A stretch of 64,000 nucleotides of DNA from Aquimarina sp. BL5 (GCF_003443675.1 NZ_CP031963.1:62001-126000), one strand, 5' to 3'; shown: positions 52,878-62,803, numbered from the stretch's first letter. Numbers and translations are program-made. The notes: generated by a model not told the origin, from the sequence alone.

Positions 52878-53387
52878 ATGAATCAAGAAATAGCTCAAGA
52901 GTTTAAAGAACAAGTCATCTATAGATTAGATGAAAGCGTTAGGATGATTGCTATCAGTTTTGATCAACTGTCTGAAGATGAAATTTGGAAGCGGTTTAAT
53001 GAATCTTCTAATAGTATTGGAAATTTAATACTCCATCTTTGTGGTAATATTACTCAATATGCTGTAGCTTCTTTAGGAGGTTTAGAAGATAAACGAGATA
53101 GAGATGCAGAGTTTGAAGCTATGGATGGTTTTTCTAAAGCACAGTTGTTATCAAAACTAAAGAACACGGTTAAGCAAGCGCAGGAAATTCTATCAGACTG
53201 TTCTATTTTAGAATTAATGAGAAAAAGAGAGGTTCAAGGGTTTACTTTTTCTGGAATAGGTATAGCGATTCATGTAACGGAACATTTATCATATCATACA
53301 GGACAGATAGCTTTTTGGACAAAACAATTAAAAAACAAAGATTTAGGTTTTTATGATGGTATAGATCTGAATATTAAAAACGAATAA
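52878..53387 (+). CDS. DinB/DUF1572-like protein, inside the his operon
   Basis: A 169-residue helical protein of the DinB-like four-helix fold. It has a conserved NLILHLCGNITQY and HVTEHLSYHTGQIAF, whose His residues form the putative metal triad of the family. The frame is open to a TTG at 52845, but that start lies in a repeat, so the ATG at 52878 is chosen. Family members act in thiol or stress metabolism; this one has no evident link to histidine. Confidence 0.75.
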   Translation: MNQEIAQEFKEQVIYRLDESVRMIAISFDQLSEDEIWKRFNESSNSIGNLILHLCGNITQYAVASLGGLEDKRDRDAEFEAMDGFSKAQLLSKLKNTVKQAQEILSDCSILELMRKREVQGFTFSGIGIAIHVTEHLSYHTGQIAFWTKQLKNKDLGFYDGIDLNIKNE

Positions 53388-53412
53388 GTACTTAGTACTG
53401 AGTTAAGAGTAC
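53387..53412 (+). repeat. Weak AGTA-family repeat before hisF
   Basis: AGTACTTAGTACTGAG followed by AGAGTAC matches the AGTA family only partly (about half of positions). It fills part of the gap between the DinB-like gene and hisF. Confidence 0.45.
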
Positions 53413-53445
53413 ATTAACTAACAACCATAAACTATTAACAAAGAA

Positions 53446-54201
53446 ATGCTTACAAAAAGAATTGTACCCTGTTTAGATATCAAGAATGGCAGAACGGTAA
53501 AAGGAGTCAATTTTGTAGACTTAAGAGATGCTGGAGATCCTGTAGAGTTAGCTGATGCGTATTCTAAAGCAGGAGCCGATGAACTAGTTTTTTTAGATAT
53601 TTCTGCTACTGAAGAAAGAAGAAAAACATTAGCAGATCTAGTGCTTCGAGTTGCGGAAAAAGTGAATATACCTTTTACAGTTGGTGGTGGAATTTCATCA
53701 ATAGAAGATGTAGATATATTACTTCAGAACGGAGCAGATAAAGTTTCTGTGAATTCATCTGCGGTGAAAAATCCACAGCTTATCAATGATTTAGCAGGAA
53801 AATTCGGAAGTCAATGCATTACTGTTGCCATAGATGCTAAACAGATTGATGGAAAGTGGATAGTACATTTAGTAGGAGGGAAAGTGCCGACTGAGCTTGA
53901 TCTATTTGATTGGGCAAAAGAAGTAGAAGAAAGAGGTGCCGGAGAAATATTATTTACCTCAATGGATAATGATGGAACCAAAGATGGTTTTGCAAATAAA
54001 GCACTAGCTAAGTTATCAAATGAGTTGAATATTCCAATAATAGCTTCTGGTGGAGCTGGAAATATGCAACATTTTGTAGATACTTTTAAAGAAGGAAAGG
54101 CAGATGCAGCTTTGGCGGCAAGTGTTTTTCATTTTAAAGAAATAGAAATTAAAGATTTGAAAGAGGAATTAAAAGCGAACAAAATTCCGGTAAGATTATA
54201 A
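53446..54201 (+). CDS. hisF: Imidazole glycerol phosphate synthase, cyclase subunit
   Basis: A 251-residue TIM barrel that uses HisH-derived ammonia to form imidazole glycerol phosphate and AICAR. It begins [19 protein letters not shown] with the catalytic D11 and has the second Asp in [10 protein letters not shown], with FTVGGGIS and ASGGAGN as phosphate loops. It lies after the DinB-like gene and before hisIE. Length normal. Confidence 0.95.
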   Translation: MLTKRIVPCLDIKNGRTVKGVNFVDLRDAGDPVELADAYSKAGADELVFLDISATEERRKTLADLVLRVAEKVNIPFTVGGGISSIEDVDILLQNGADKVSVNSSAVKNPQLINDLAGKFGSQCITVAIDAKQIDGKWIVHLVGGKVPTELDLFDWAKEVEERGAGEILFTSMDNDGTKDGFANKALAKLSNELNIPIIASGGAGNMQHFVDTFKEGKADAALAASVFHFKEIEIKDLKEELKANKIPVRL

Positions 54202-54242
54202 TAATATAAGTTTTTGGCAAATTCAGACTGATGGATTTTTTC

Positions 54243-54269
54243 CTGTCACACTGAACTTGTCGAAGTGTA
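54243..54269 (+). repeat. REP-like repeat, family A, copy 5
   Basis: CTGTCACACTGAACTTGTCG and AAGTGTA continue the family A core of the fatty-acid cluster. It lies in the gap between hisF and hisIE and shows that the family is dispersed beyond the first cluster. Confidence 0.7.
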
Positions 54270-54281
54270 TAAGAAACAACT

Positions 54282-54878
54282 ATGGAAATAAACTTCGATA
54301 AAAATAATGATGGATTGGTTCCTGCAATAATTCAGGATGCAACTACCAAGAATGTTTTAATGTTAGGGTATATGAATGAAGAAGCCTATCAAAAAACAGT
54401 AGAAACAAGGAAAGTTACTTTTTTTAGTAGAACTAAAAATAGATTATGGACCAAAGGAGAAGAGAGTGGTAACTTTTTGAACTTAGTAAATATTAAAAAC
54501 GATTGTGATCAAGATAGCTTATTGATTTCAGTGAATCCTGTAGGGCCAACTTGTCATAAAGGATCTGATACTTGCTGGAATGGTGTTAATGACCAATCTT
54601 TTGGTTTTTTAACAGAATTGGAAGACACCATACAAAATAGAAAGGAGAATCAAGATGATGAAAAATCTTATGTAGCTTCTTTATTTAGAAAAGGAATTAA
54701 CAAAGTAGCTCAAAAAGTAGGAGAAGAAGCTGTAGAAGTAGTTATAGAAGCTAAAGATGATAATGATGATTTATTTCTAAGCGAAAGTGCTGACTTACTT
54801 TTTCATTACCTGATTTTATTACAAGCCAAAGGATATAAACTAAATGATATTGTAGAGGTTTTAAAATCAAGAGGTTAG
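54282..54878 (+). CDS. hisIE: Bifunctional phosphoribosyl-AMP cyclohydrolase / phosphoribosyl-ATP pyrophosphatase
   Basis: A 198-residue fused enzyme for the second and third steps. The N-terminal cyclohydrolase (about 1-100) has MLGYMNEEAYQKT, FFSRTKNRLWTKGEESGN and the metal motif DCDQDS with CHKGSDTCW. The C-terminal pyrophosphatase (about 115-198) has SYVASLFRKGINKVAQKVGE and EEAVEVVIEAKD. It is the last his gene. No terminator was seen after it. The hisF-hisIE gap contains a dispersed repeat. Confidence 0.94.
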   Translation: MEINFDKNNDGLVPAIIQDATTKNVLMLGYMNEEAYQKTVETRKVTFFSRTKNRLWTKGEESGNFLNLVNIKNDCDQDSLLISVNPVGPTCHKGSDTCWNGVNDQSFGFLTELEDTIQNRKENQDDEKSYVASLFRKGINKVAQKVGEEAVEVVIEAKDDNDDLFLSESADLLFHYLILLQAKGYKLNDIVEVLKSRG

Positions 54879-54945
54879 TCGATTTGATTGAGTGATCAAT
54901 GATGCCCTTTTTATCTATGAATAGCTGATTTTTAACATAATTTTA

Positions 54946-54953
54946 TATTTTTG
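54946..54953 (+). promoter_or_regulatory. TAnnTTTG box before the type B secreted gene
   Basis: TATTTTTG is a full -7 match 89 nt before the TTG start of the next gene. An upstream TTG box is not clear. Confidence 0.35.
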
Positions 54954-55041
54954 ACGTTTTTTTCTGATTCTGAATAAATTATTTCATTCAGATGGGTAAC
55001 AAATAGCAGAATTATGACACTTACATATAAACTAATAAACT

Positions 55042-57822
55042 TTGAAAGGATATAAAACAGAACTACTATTCATTTTACTACTATTATTTGGAAGCTTTGG
55101 AGAGGTTGTATCTCAATGCAATCAAACTCAAGTAATATCAATATGTAATATGGAAACCATCGATTTTGATATCGATGGCGTACCCGATGGTATCATTAAT
55201 TTGTATACTGAAACAGGAACTACTACCGCAAATGGTGTTTGGTCTACAACAGCTAATATTTCCGTTGTTTTGGATGAAGCTACAGGAAGTTTACCAACTT
55301 GGGAATTACGGGATGCTTCAGAGAGTGTAACGGACTATCAATTTATATTATCAAGTCCCGATTGTGGCGATGATCCTGTTTTAGTTGTGAGTCTTATTTT
55401 GGGCCCTTATTCTGGTACTGCACTACCACCTGATGATGATGATATTAATTACTATATCTGTGAAACTGATGGACAATTAAATCTTGATACAGTTTTAGTA
55501 ACTAATAGCGTAACACCTGGAGCTCATATAAATGGATTTTGGACTTTAACAGGAAATAATCCAGACGGAGGCTCTGTATCAGGAAATATTTTTACAGGAG
55601 GACCTGTAGAATATCAACCAGGACTTCCAAGAGTGGATCAGAATGTATATGAAATAAGCTATGTTGTTCCAGGAATAGCTCCTTGTGATTTGAGCACTCA
55701 GACAACCATAAGAGTATCTGTAGTAAGACAGGTAGATGCTGGTATACCAGATAATCAATCAATTTGTGAAAGTAGTATTCTTGCTGGAGATTGGGATGCC
55801 GATTTAAATGTAAGAGACTTTTTAGAAGGAGAGGATATTGAAGGCTATTGGATTGAAGAACAAAATGGAACCCCTGAGAATCTTACTGTAAATATAAAGG
55901 ACTTATATAATGAACTCATAGATAATGGAAACAACTTAAGGTTTGGTTGTCGGTCTTATAGTTTTGGTTATATAGTAGAAAAACGATCTGTAGTGTGTAG
56001 CGATGCTAGTTCAGTGGTGACTTTCACGTTGTATGAAAAACTTAGACCTTTTCAGCAATCAGAATTTCCAGTAGTTTGCCCAGGTAAAATAGAGGAGCCT
56101 CCTGTAATTATAAATCTTTTTGATTTATTAGAGTTTACCCTAGACTTTGAGTATAAGAATAATGTCTCTACTCATTGGGAGTTTGTTTCTGGACCAAGTA
56201 ATTTGGGCTTGGTTTCTAAAAGAAGTGAAGAGATTACAGATCCTGCACTATTAAGATGTGTAGCGGATCCCGCAATTACCAATGATGATTTACTACCACC
56301 TTATTACGATGCTAACGGAGCTATTAGAACCAATGGAGCGAGACCTGGAGAATATAGGTTTAGATATTATGTATGTTCCAGCATTGTAGGATGTGGAGGA
56401 AACTCATGTCCAGATTTAGAAGCAGAAGTGGTTTTACAAATTTTAGCAGAAGATCATGCAGGAGAAGATACTTCTGGATTAAGTTTCTGTATTGATCAGG
56501 GATCAGTTGATCTAAGAAGTTTATTAAGTACTAATGGAATTGATGATGTTGTAGAAACCGGTATTTGGACTAACCAAAATGGTGATCAAATTGATAATCT
56601 TTTTTTATTTCCAGATACACTAATACAATCACCGCAGGAGTTTACATTTACATATAGTACAGTGAGTGCCGATAATTGTTCAGATAGTGCGGATCTAACT
56701 TTTACAATTTATGAGAACGCTAATGCAGGAGCGGGAAGTGGAACTCCAATAACATTATGCTCTGATGATTTAACCGTTACTCTTTTTGATTTATTAGAAG
56801 ATGATCCCGATACAACGGGTATTTGGACAGGTCCTTTCGGATATACTTCTCCCGATTATCTAGGTGTTTTTGATGCCTCGGATCTAACTTTACCGATTTT
56901 AGGACCTGGAGATTATGTATATACTGTAATGGGAAATGAAAGTTGTGTTAATTCGGATCAGGCTACTGTAACTATAGAAATTGTTGAACCCGTGGAAATA
57001 GGTAACGATAGAAGCGATTCTTTTTGTGAAATTGATGGACGAGTAAACTTATTTGCAATTCTGGATAATGATACTCCAAGAATCGGGAGTTTTCAGGATA
57101 TTGAAAATACAGGTGCATTAACACCAGAAGGAGTTGTAGAATTTGATTTATTACCAAACCCAGATAATGAGGTTAATAAAATATATAATTTCAGATATGT
57201 AATTCCTAATACAGCTCCTTGCGATGAATCGTCTCTAAATGTAGAAGTACAAATTATAGATCTGCCAGAACCTAACGTTCCAGATCAGGAGTTTTGCATC
57301 CTGGATGCAAAAAGATTAGATGATATAGAAGTAGATGTCTTAAATTATAATTGGTACCCTACACTAGAAAGCGATATGCCGATTATTGATAATCCATTGC
57401 TGGTTGATAATCAAATTTATTATATAGCTACAGTCGATACGGATAATTGTGAATCCGAAAGAGTTACTGTTGCTATAAATATACTCAATATGGGGGAACG
57501 ATTTTCTAATGGCGATATATGTTCTTTAGATTTTCAAGATGGAGTTTCTCCAGATGGGAATAACCAAAATGACACTTTTGAGTTATTTATAGAAGACGAG
57601 TTTAATATTCCTGTTGCTTTTCCTGATTTTGAGTTGAAAATTTATAATCGATATGGGGCCACTGTCTTCGAAGGTAATCGAAATACAGAGGAGTTTAGAG
57701 GAGAAAGTAATGTTTCCATACGATTAGGAGATGATCTCCCATCTGGTACTTATTTCTACATATTTACTCCCAATTTTGAAAATAACTTTCCTATTCAAGG
57801 AAGCTTTTACCTAAGCAGATAA
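55042..57822 (+). CDS. Large secreted protein with T9SS type B sorting domain
   Basis: A 926-residue protein. The frame is closed by a TAA at 55036 and the first possible start is TTG at 55042; the next in-frame Met lies about 35 residues in, beyond the signal peptide (ELLFILLLLFGSFGEVVSQ), so the TTG start is supported. The middle has several repeated segments rich in Gly, Asn and Thr, e.g. GIWTGPFGYTSPDYLG and GIWTNQNGDQ, as in adhesin-like proteins. The last ~95 residues are the gliding-associated type B domain (GVSPDGNNQNDTFEL, LKIYNRYGATVFEGN, GTYFYIFTP). The PorP/SprF and OmpA genes follow within 3 nt each. Confidence 0.85.
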   Translation: MKGYKTELLFILLLLFGSFGEVVSQCNQTQVISICNMETIDFDIDGVPDGIINLYTETGTTTANGVWSTTANISVVLDEATGSLPTWELRDASESVTDYQFILSSPDCGDDPVLVVSLILGPYSGTALPPDDDDINYYICETDGQLNLDTVLVTNSVTPGAHINGFWTLTGNNPDGGSVSGNIFTGGPVEYQPGLPRVDQNVYEISYVVPGIAPCDLSTQTTIRVSVVRQVDAGIPDNQSICESSILAGDWDADLNVRDFLEGEDIEGYWIEEQNGTPENLTVNIKDLYNELIDNGNNLRFGCRSYSFGYIVEKRSVVCSDASSVVTFTLYEKLRPFQQSEFPVVCPGKIEEPPVIINLFDLLEFTLDFEYKNNVSTHWEFVSGPSNLGLVSKRSEEITDPALLRCVADPAITNDDLLPPYYDANGAIRTNGARPGEYRFRYYVCSSIVGCGGNSCPDLEAEVVLQILAEDHAGEDTSGLSFCIDQGSVDLRSLLSTNGIDDVVETGIWTNQNGDQIDNLFLFPDTLIQSPQEFTFTYSTVSADNCSDSADLTFTIYENANAGAGSGTPITLCSDDLTVTLFDLLEDDPDTTGIWTGPFGYTSPDYLGVFDASDLTLPILGPGDYVYTVMGNESCVNSDQATVTIEIVEPVEIGNDRSDSFCEIDGRVNLFAILDNDTPRIGSFQDIENTGALTPEGVVEFDLLPNPDNEVNKIYNFRYVIPNTAPCDESSLNVEVQIIDLPEPNVPDQEFCILDAKRLDDIEVDVLNYNWYPTLESDMPIIDNPLLVDNQIYYIATVDTDNCESERVTVAINILNMGERFSNGDICSLDFQDGVSPDGNNQNDTFELFIEDEFNIPVAFPDFELKIYNRYGATVFEGNRNTEEFRGESNVSIRLGDDLPSGTYFYIFTPNFENNFPIQGSFYLSR

Positions 57823-57825
57823 ACA

Positions 57826-58743
57826 ATGAAATCACGATTAATTTTTAGTATAGCGATAGTTTTCTGTTCAGTATTATATGCACAACAGGATCCACAATAT
57901 TCTCAATATATGTATAACATGAGCACCGTTAATCCAGCTTATGTTACGAACCAAAGCGGATTGATTTCTACAGGTTTATTATATAGAAAACAATGGACAG
58001 GAATCGATGGTTCCCCAGAAACGGCAAATGTTTTTGGGAATATTCCATTAAGTGAAAAGATTGAGTTAAGTGTTAATTATGTAAATGATAGAATTGGTGA
58101 AGCAATTAGTACCAATAACAATTTCTTTAATGTTGATTTTGCATATATCACCCGTATCTCTGATCGTTTTAAACTTTCTTATGGATTGAAAGCCGGAATT
58201 AATAGTTTTAAACTAGATGCTTCTGGGTCTGATGTAGCGGATGATCCCGCATTTGCCGATAATAACTCTCAACTACAACTTAATATTGGCGCGGGTTTAT
58301 TTTTATTCTCTAATAATTTTTATGCAGGAATATCATCCCCTAATTTATTACCCAATGATGTAGCTGTGAATGGAATTGGAGTTTCTCAATCAAAAACACA
58401 TTTATATGGAGTAACGGGTTTCGTATTTGATCTGGTAGATGAGGTTAAGCTAAAGCCATCTATGGTTATAAAACAAGTATTAGATTCTCCATTAACATTT
58501 GATATTTCATTGAATTCTTTGATTTATAATAAATTCGAATTAGGAATTTCATATCGCTATGAGGATGCTTTTATTGCACTAGCAGGTTTTAATATAACAA
58601 GAAATCTAAAAGTCGGATATTCATATGACTTTAGCACCAGCGAACTAAGTGGATATAATAATGGAAGCCACGAAATTATATTGTTATATAATTTTGACTT
58701 ACTCAATTTTAGTAATAAATATACATCTCCAAGATTTTACTAG
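57826..58743 (+). CDS. PorP/SprF family T9SS outer-membrane protein
   Basis: A 305-residue outer-membrane beta-barrel-like protein. Residues 1-19 are a signal peptide (FSIAIVFCSVLYAQQ), and the start DPQYSQYMYNMSTVNPAYVT is the signature of the PorP/SprF family, which helps type IX substrates to reach the surface. Paralogues are often paired with a single dedicated type B substrate, as here: it follows the 926-residue protein after 3 nt. The remaining sequence has regular amphipathic strands. Its paired substrate is inferred from position. Confidence 0.92.
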   Translation: MKSRLIFSIAIVFCSVLYAQQDPQYSQYMYNMSTVNPAYVTNQSGLISTGLLYRKQWTGIDGSPETANVFGNIPLSEKIELSVNYVNDRIGEAISTNNNFFNVDFAYITRISDRFKLSYGLKAGINSFKLDASGSDVADDPAFADNNSQLQLNIGAGLFLFSNNFYAGISSPNLLPNDVAVNGIGVSQSKTHLYGVTGFVFDLVDEVKLKPSMVIKQVLDSPLTFDISLNSLIYNKFELGISYRYEDAFIALAGFNITRNLKVGYSYDFSTSELSGYNNGSHEIILLYNFDLLNFSNKYTSPRFY

Positions 58744-58745
58744 GC

Positions 58746-60803
58746 ATGAAAACTAAAATAATACTCGTATTAATCTTATTGATTACACAGATTACTTTTT
58801 CTCAGAAAAAAAGTAGAGCAGATCGGTTTTTCGAAAAAGGGGATTATATTAATGCAGCATTGGGATATGAAGAAGAGTTAAACCAAAAAGGGTATGAGAA
58901 GCATATTCTTGAAAATATTGCTACCTCATATTATAATACCTTTCAGTTTAAAGAAGCATATAGATATCTTAAGATTTTGACTTCCGGGAAGTTTTATGGA
59001 AAGGATAAAACTTTTGATAATTCGTATAACTTTATGATGTATCAGGTGCTTTCTGCATTGGGTAAATATGAAAAAGCGGTTGATTTTCTAGCGGTATATA
59101 AAAAGAGTGATGAAACGGTCGAGTTGAATAAATCTAATGCTATAGTTATCATAGAAGCTTTTAAGCTTAAAGATGATGATTATACAATAAAATCTCTTGA
59201 ATTTAATTCGAAAGCATCAGAATTTGGTGCCGTAAAACGAGATAGTATTATATATTTTACCTCAGATAGAAGTTCTAATGGTTTTATGAGTAAAAATTAT
59301 AAATGGACGCACCGACCATTTTTGGATATATATACAGTAAAAGTTAATAAGGAAAATGCCACTGTTTCAGAGATAGAAACCATTTCAGGAGAAATTAATT
59401 CTAAGCTTCACGAAGGTAATTTTTGTTTTACTTCTGATGGTAATACTATTTATTTTTCAAAAAGTAATTCAGAGAAAGGAAAAAAGAAGTTTGACAGCTT
59501 GAGAAACAATTCAATTCATTTATATAAAGCCATAAAGGTTGATGGTTCTTGGCAGACTCCAGAAAAGTTAGCGTTTAATAATACTACCTATTCTATAGAG
59601 CATCCTTCTATTTCTGAGGATGATACAATGTTGTATTTTTCTTCTAATATGCCTGGAGGATACGGAGATTTCGATATTTATGTTACAAAAATTAATGTAG
59701 ATGGAACTTATGGAGCACCAGTTAATCTTGGAGCTGTGGTAAATACCGTAAACAGGGAGCAATTTCCTTTTATTTCTAAAGAAGGACATCTGTTCTTTTC
59801 TTCTAATGGTCATTTGGGATTAGGAATGATGGATGTTTTTGTTTCAGAAGCAAAAGAAGGAACTTTTACCAAACCTATAAATCTGGGAGCACCGATCAAT
59901 TCTAGTTACGATGATTTTTCTTTGACCTATTATGATGAAAATGATGGTTTTTTTGCTTCTAATAGAAAAAATAAAATAGAAGATGATATCTATTCTTTTT
60001 CACAGATTGGAGAGATATTTTTAAAGGAATACCAAGCAAGATTTGAAGTAAGAGAATTTGCTACAGATAATTATATTCCTAATGCTAGTGTGATTCTATA
60101 TGATGCAGATAAGAAAACGGTTTATGAAAAAGAACTAGATTCTATAGCATCTTTTAATTTAAGTGTTTTTCCGGGGAAGTATGATTATAAAGCTTCTTCT
60201 AATGGATATGAATCTAAAATCAAGCCTATTTTGATCAAGGAAAAAGATGAGGAGACATATATTATTTATTTAGAAAAGAAGAAAGAACCTGTTATTGTTG
60301 AAAATTCTGAAAAAACTAAAACAAATGCTGTTAATACTTCTAAAGATAATACAAGAACGAAGAGTGAAGAGCTTACTGCAGAGGAACTCAGACTGAAGTT
60401 GCTTTCGGATAAGGTAGGCCCGCAGGTTATTGAAAAGAACGGTAAGCTCTATTTTGATCTTCCACCTATCTATTTTGATTATGATAAATGGAATATTAGA
60501 GCAGATTCTAAAAAAGTATTAGACGAGTTTGCACTAAAATTGGAGAAATATAAAACTGTTTATATTAAGATTGATTCCCATACAGATAGTAGAGGAACCG
60601 ATTCTTACAATCAGGTTTTATCCGAAAAAAGAGCAGAATCTACACGTAATTATCTGGCATTAGTTGGATATGTGAATGCTAGAAGAATGCAATTTGAAGG
60701 GTTTGGAGAATCTTTGCCGCTAATTGATTGTGGTGATAAAATCTGTACCGAAGAAGAGCATCAAACAAATAGAAGAAGTGAGTTTGAAATTGTGAAATAC
60801 TAA
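58746..60803 (+). CDS. OmpA family protein with WD40-like and carboxypeptidase-regulatory domains (PorE-like)
   Basis: A 685-residue exported protein. After a signal peptide (ILLITQITFSQ) there is a TPR-like helical segment (about 20-130), then PD40/WD40-like repeats (SEDDTMLYFSSNMPGGYGDF, SKEGHLFFSSNGHLGLGMMD), a carboxypeptidase-regulatory beta domain (about 430-500) and a C-terminal OmpA domain (KIDSHTDSRGTDSYNQVLSE, TEEEHQTNRRSEFEI). This layout matches PorE-like proteins of the T9SS. It starts 2 nt after the PorP/SprF gene and completes a three-gene module. Confidence 0.9.
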   Translation: MKTKIILVLILLITQITFSQKKSRADRFFEKGDYINAALGYEEELNQKGYEKHILENIATSYYNTFQFKEAYRYLKILTSGKFYGKDKTFDNSYNFMMYQVLSALGKYEKAVDFLAVYKKSDETVELNKSNAIVIIEAFKLKDDDYTIKSLEFNSKASEFGAVKRDSIIYFTSDRSSNGFMSKNYKWTHRPFLDIYTVKVNKENATVSEIETISGEINSKLHEGNFCFTSDGNTIYFSKSNSEKGKKKFDSLRNNSIHLYKAIKVDGSWQTPEKLAFNNTTYSIEHPSISEDDTMLYFSSNMPGGYGDFDIYVTKINVDGTYGAPVNLGAVVNTVNREQFPFISKEGHLFFSSNGHLGLGMMDVFVSEAKEGTFTKPINLGAPINSSYDDFSLTYYDENDGFFASNRKNKIEDDIYSFSQIGEIFLKEYQARFEVREFATDNYIPNASVILYDADKKTVYEKELDSIASFNLSVFPGKYDYKASSNGYESKIKPILIKEKDEETYIIYLEKKKEPVIVENSEKTKTNAVNTSKDNTRTKSEELTAEELRLKLLSDKVGPQVIEKNGKLYFDLPPIYFDYDKWNIRADSKKVLDEFALKLEKYKTVYIKIDSHTDSRGTDSYNQVLSEKRAESTRNYLALVGYVNARRMQFEGFGESLPLIDCGDKICTEEEHQTNRRSEFEIVKY

Positions 60804-60828
60804 ACAATTTGATATAATCCATAATACC

Positions 60829-60859
60829 TTGCTTTCTAATAAATTAAATTGTATTTTTG
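60829..60859 (+). promoter_or_regulatory. Strong Bacteroidota promoter for rpsA
   Basis: TTG (60829-60831) is followed after 20 nt by TATTTTTG (60852-60859), a full match. Transcription would start near 60866, giving a leader of about 110 nt to the rpsA ATG. Confidence 0.65.
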
Positions 60860-60862
60860 CAC

Positions 60863-60894
60863 CCCTTTTTGGCGAGAAAGAGAATAAAAAAGGG
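60863..60894 (+). promoter_or_regulatory. Hairpin at the start of the rpsA mRNA leader
   Basis: CCCTTTTT (60863-60870) pairs with AAAAAGGG (60887-60894) around a 16-nt loop. It lies at the predicted 5' end of the rpsA transcript and may take part in control or stability of the mRNA; no assignment to a known leader family is made. Confidence 0.4.
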
Positions 60895-60976
60895 ATTAAA
60901 ACAATTTAATTTAACGCTTCTGTATAAGTTTTCGTATTGATTCTCAAACAAGTACAGGATACAAATTTTATCTTCA

Positions 60977-62803
60977 ATGTCTGAAGAAACAAAAAACACA
61001 GATGTTCAGGAAGTAGAGGCTCCTAAGGCAGCTCCAGCTGTATCTCCTCAACAAGAAAACCCTGAGCAATTTTTAAAAGATTTTAACTGGCACAACTACG
61101 AGGAAGGTATTGACCCAATCGAAGATTCAAAACTTGAAGAGTTTGAAAAGCTAGTTGCAGAAAATTTTGTTGACACCCTAAATGATGAAGTAGTTGATGG
61201 AACGGTAATTAATATTACTGATCGTGATGCTATCATTGACATTAATGCAAAGAGTGAAGGTGTTATTTCATTAAATGAATTTCGTTACAACCCAGACCTT
61301 AAAGTAGGTGATAAGGTTGAGGTATTAATTGATGTGCGTGAAGATGCTACTGGTCAATTAATTTTATCTCACCGTAAAGCACGTGTGATCAAGGCTTGGG
61401 ATAGAGTAAATAATGCTCACGATACTGGCGAAATCGTAAACGGTTTTGTTAAGTGTAGAACTAAAGGTGGTATGATTGTAGACGTTTTCGGTATCGAAGC
61501 GTTCTTGCCAGGTTCTCAGATCGATGTGAAGCCTATTCGTGATTATGATGCTTATGTTGGTAAAACAATGGAATTTAAAGTGGTTAAGATTAACCACGAA
61601 TTCAAAAACGTTGTAGTATCTCATAAAGCACTTATCGAAGCTGATATCGAAGAGCAGAAGAAAGAGATTATCGGTCAATTAGAAAAAGGTCAAGTATTAG
61701 AAGGTACTGTTAAGAATGTTACTTCTTACGGTGTATTCGTTGATCTTGGAGGAGTTGATGGACTTATTCACATTACAGACCTTTCTTGGTCTAGAATCAA
61801 TCATCCAAATGAGATCGTTGAGCTTGATCAGAAATTAAACGTAGTAATCTTAGACTTTGATGAGGCTAAGACTCGTATCCAATTAGGTCTTAAGCAGTTG
61901 AAACCACATCCGTGGGAAGCTCTTAACAACGAACTTAAAGTTGGAGACAAAGTAAAAGGTAAAGTAGTCGTTATTGCTGATTATGGTGCATTTATCGAAG
62001 TTGAAGAAGGAGTAGAAGGATTGATCCACGTTTCAGAAATGTCTTGGTCAACTCATTTACGTTCTGCACAAGATTTCGTAAAGGTTGGAGATGAAGTAGA
62101 GGCTATAATTCTTACTCTAGATAGAGAAGAGCGTAAAATGTCTCTTGGTGTTAAGCAATTAACTCCAGACCCTTGGACTGATATTACAACTAAATATCCT
62201 GTAGGTTCTAAACACACAGGTATCGTTCGTAACTTTACTAACTTTGGAGTATTTGTAGAGTTAGAAGAAGGTATTGACGGATTAATTTATATCTCTGATC
62301 TTTCTTGGACTAAGAAAATCAAGCACCCATCAGACTTTACTAATGTTGGTGATAAACTTGATGTTGTAGTTCTTGAGTTAGATGTAGAAGGACGTAAATT
62401 AAGTCTTGGACACAAACAAACTGAGGATAATCCTTGGGATAAGTATGAAAAAGAGTTTGCTGTTGGAACTAAGCACACGAACACCATTACTGAGATTGTA
62501 GACAAAGGTGCTACTATCGATTTTAATGAAGATATCGTTGCTTTCGTACCATCTCGTCATCTAGAAAAAGAAGATGGTAAGAAGCTTACTAAAGGTGATG
62601 AAGCAGAATTCCAAATCATTGAGTTCAATAAAGAATTCAAAAGAGTTGTAGCTTCTCATACTGCTTTATTCAAAGAAGAAGAAGCTAAGATTGTTAAGCA
62701 AGCTGCTAAGAAAGCTGCTGCTAGTAACTCAGAGAAAACCACTCTTGGTGATATCGACGCATTAGCAGATCTTAAAGCTAAGATGGAAAAAGGAGGTAAC
62801 TAA
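60977..62803 (+). CDS. rpsA: 30S ribosomal protein S1
   Basis: A 608-residue ribosomal protein S1, which binds mRNA on the small subunit. It has an acidic, proline-rich N-terminal extension (about 1-60) followed by about six S1 (OB-fold) domains, recognised by repeated stretches such as GTVKNVTSYGVFVDLGGVDG, GKVVVIADYGAFIEVEEGVE and GIVRNFTNFGVFVELEEG. The final ~50 residues are Lys/Ala-rich. The strong promoter upstream and terminator downstream suit a highly expressed gene. Codon use is biased in line with that. Confidence 0.96.
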   Translation: MSEETKNTDVQEVEAPKAAPAVSPQQENPEQFLKDFNWHNYEEGIDPIEDSKLEEFEKLVAENFVDTLNDEVVDGTVINITDRDAIIDINAKSEGVISLNEFRYNPDLKVGDKVEVLIDVREDATGQLILSHRKARVIKAWDRVNNAHDTGEIVNGFVKCRTKGGMIVDVFGIEAFLPGSQIDVKPIRDYDAYVGKTMEFKVVKINHEFKNVVVSHKALIEADIEEQKKEIIGQLEKGQVLEGTVKNVTSYGVFVDLGGVDGLIHITDLSWSRINHPNEIVELDQKLNVVILDFDEAKTRIQLGLKQLKPHPWEALNNELKVGDKVKGKVVVIADYGAFIEVEEGVEGLIHVSEMSWSTHLRSAQDFVKVGDEVEAIILTLDREERKMSLGVKQLTPDPWTDITTKYPVGSKHTGIVRNFTNFGVFVELEEGIDGLIYISDLSWTKKIKHPSDFTNVGDKLDVVVLELDVEGRKLSLGHKQTEDNPWDKYEKEFAVGTKHTNTITEIVDKGATIDFNEDIVAFVPSRHLEKEDGKKLTKGDEAEFQIIEFNKEFKRVVASHTALFKEEEAKIVKQAAKKAAASNSEKTTLGDIDALADLKAKMEKGGN

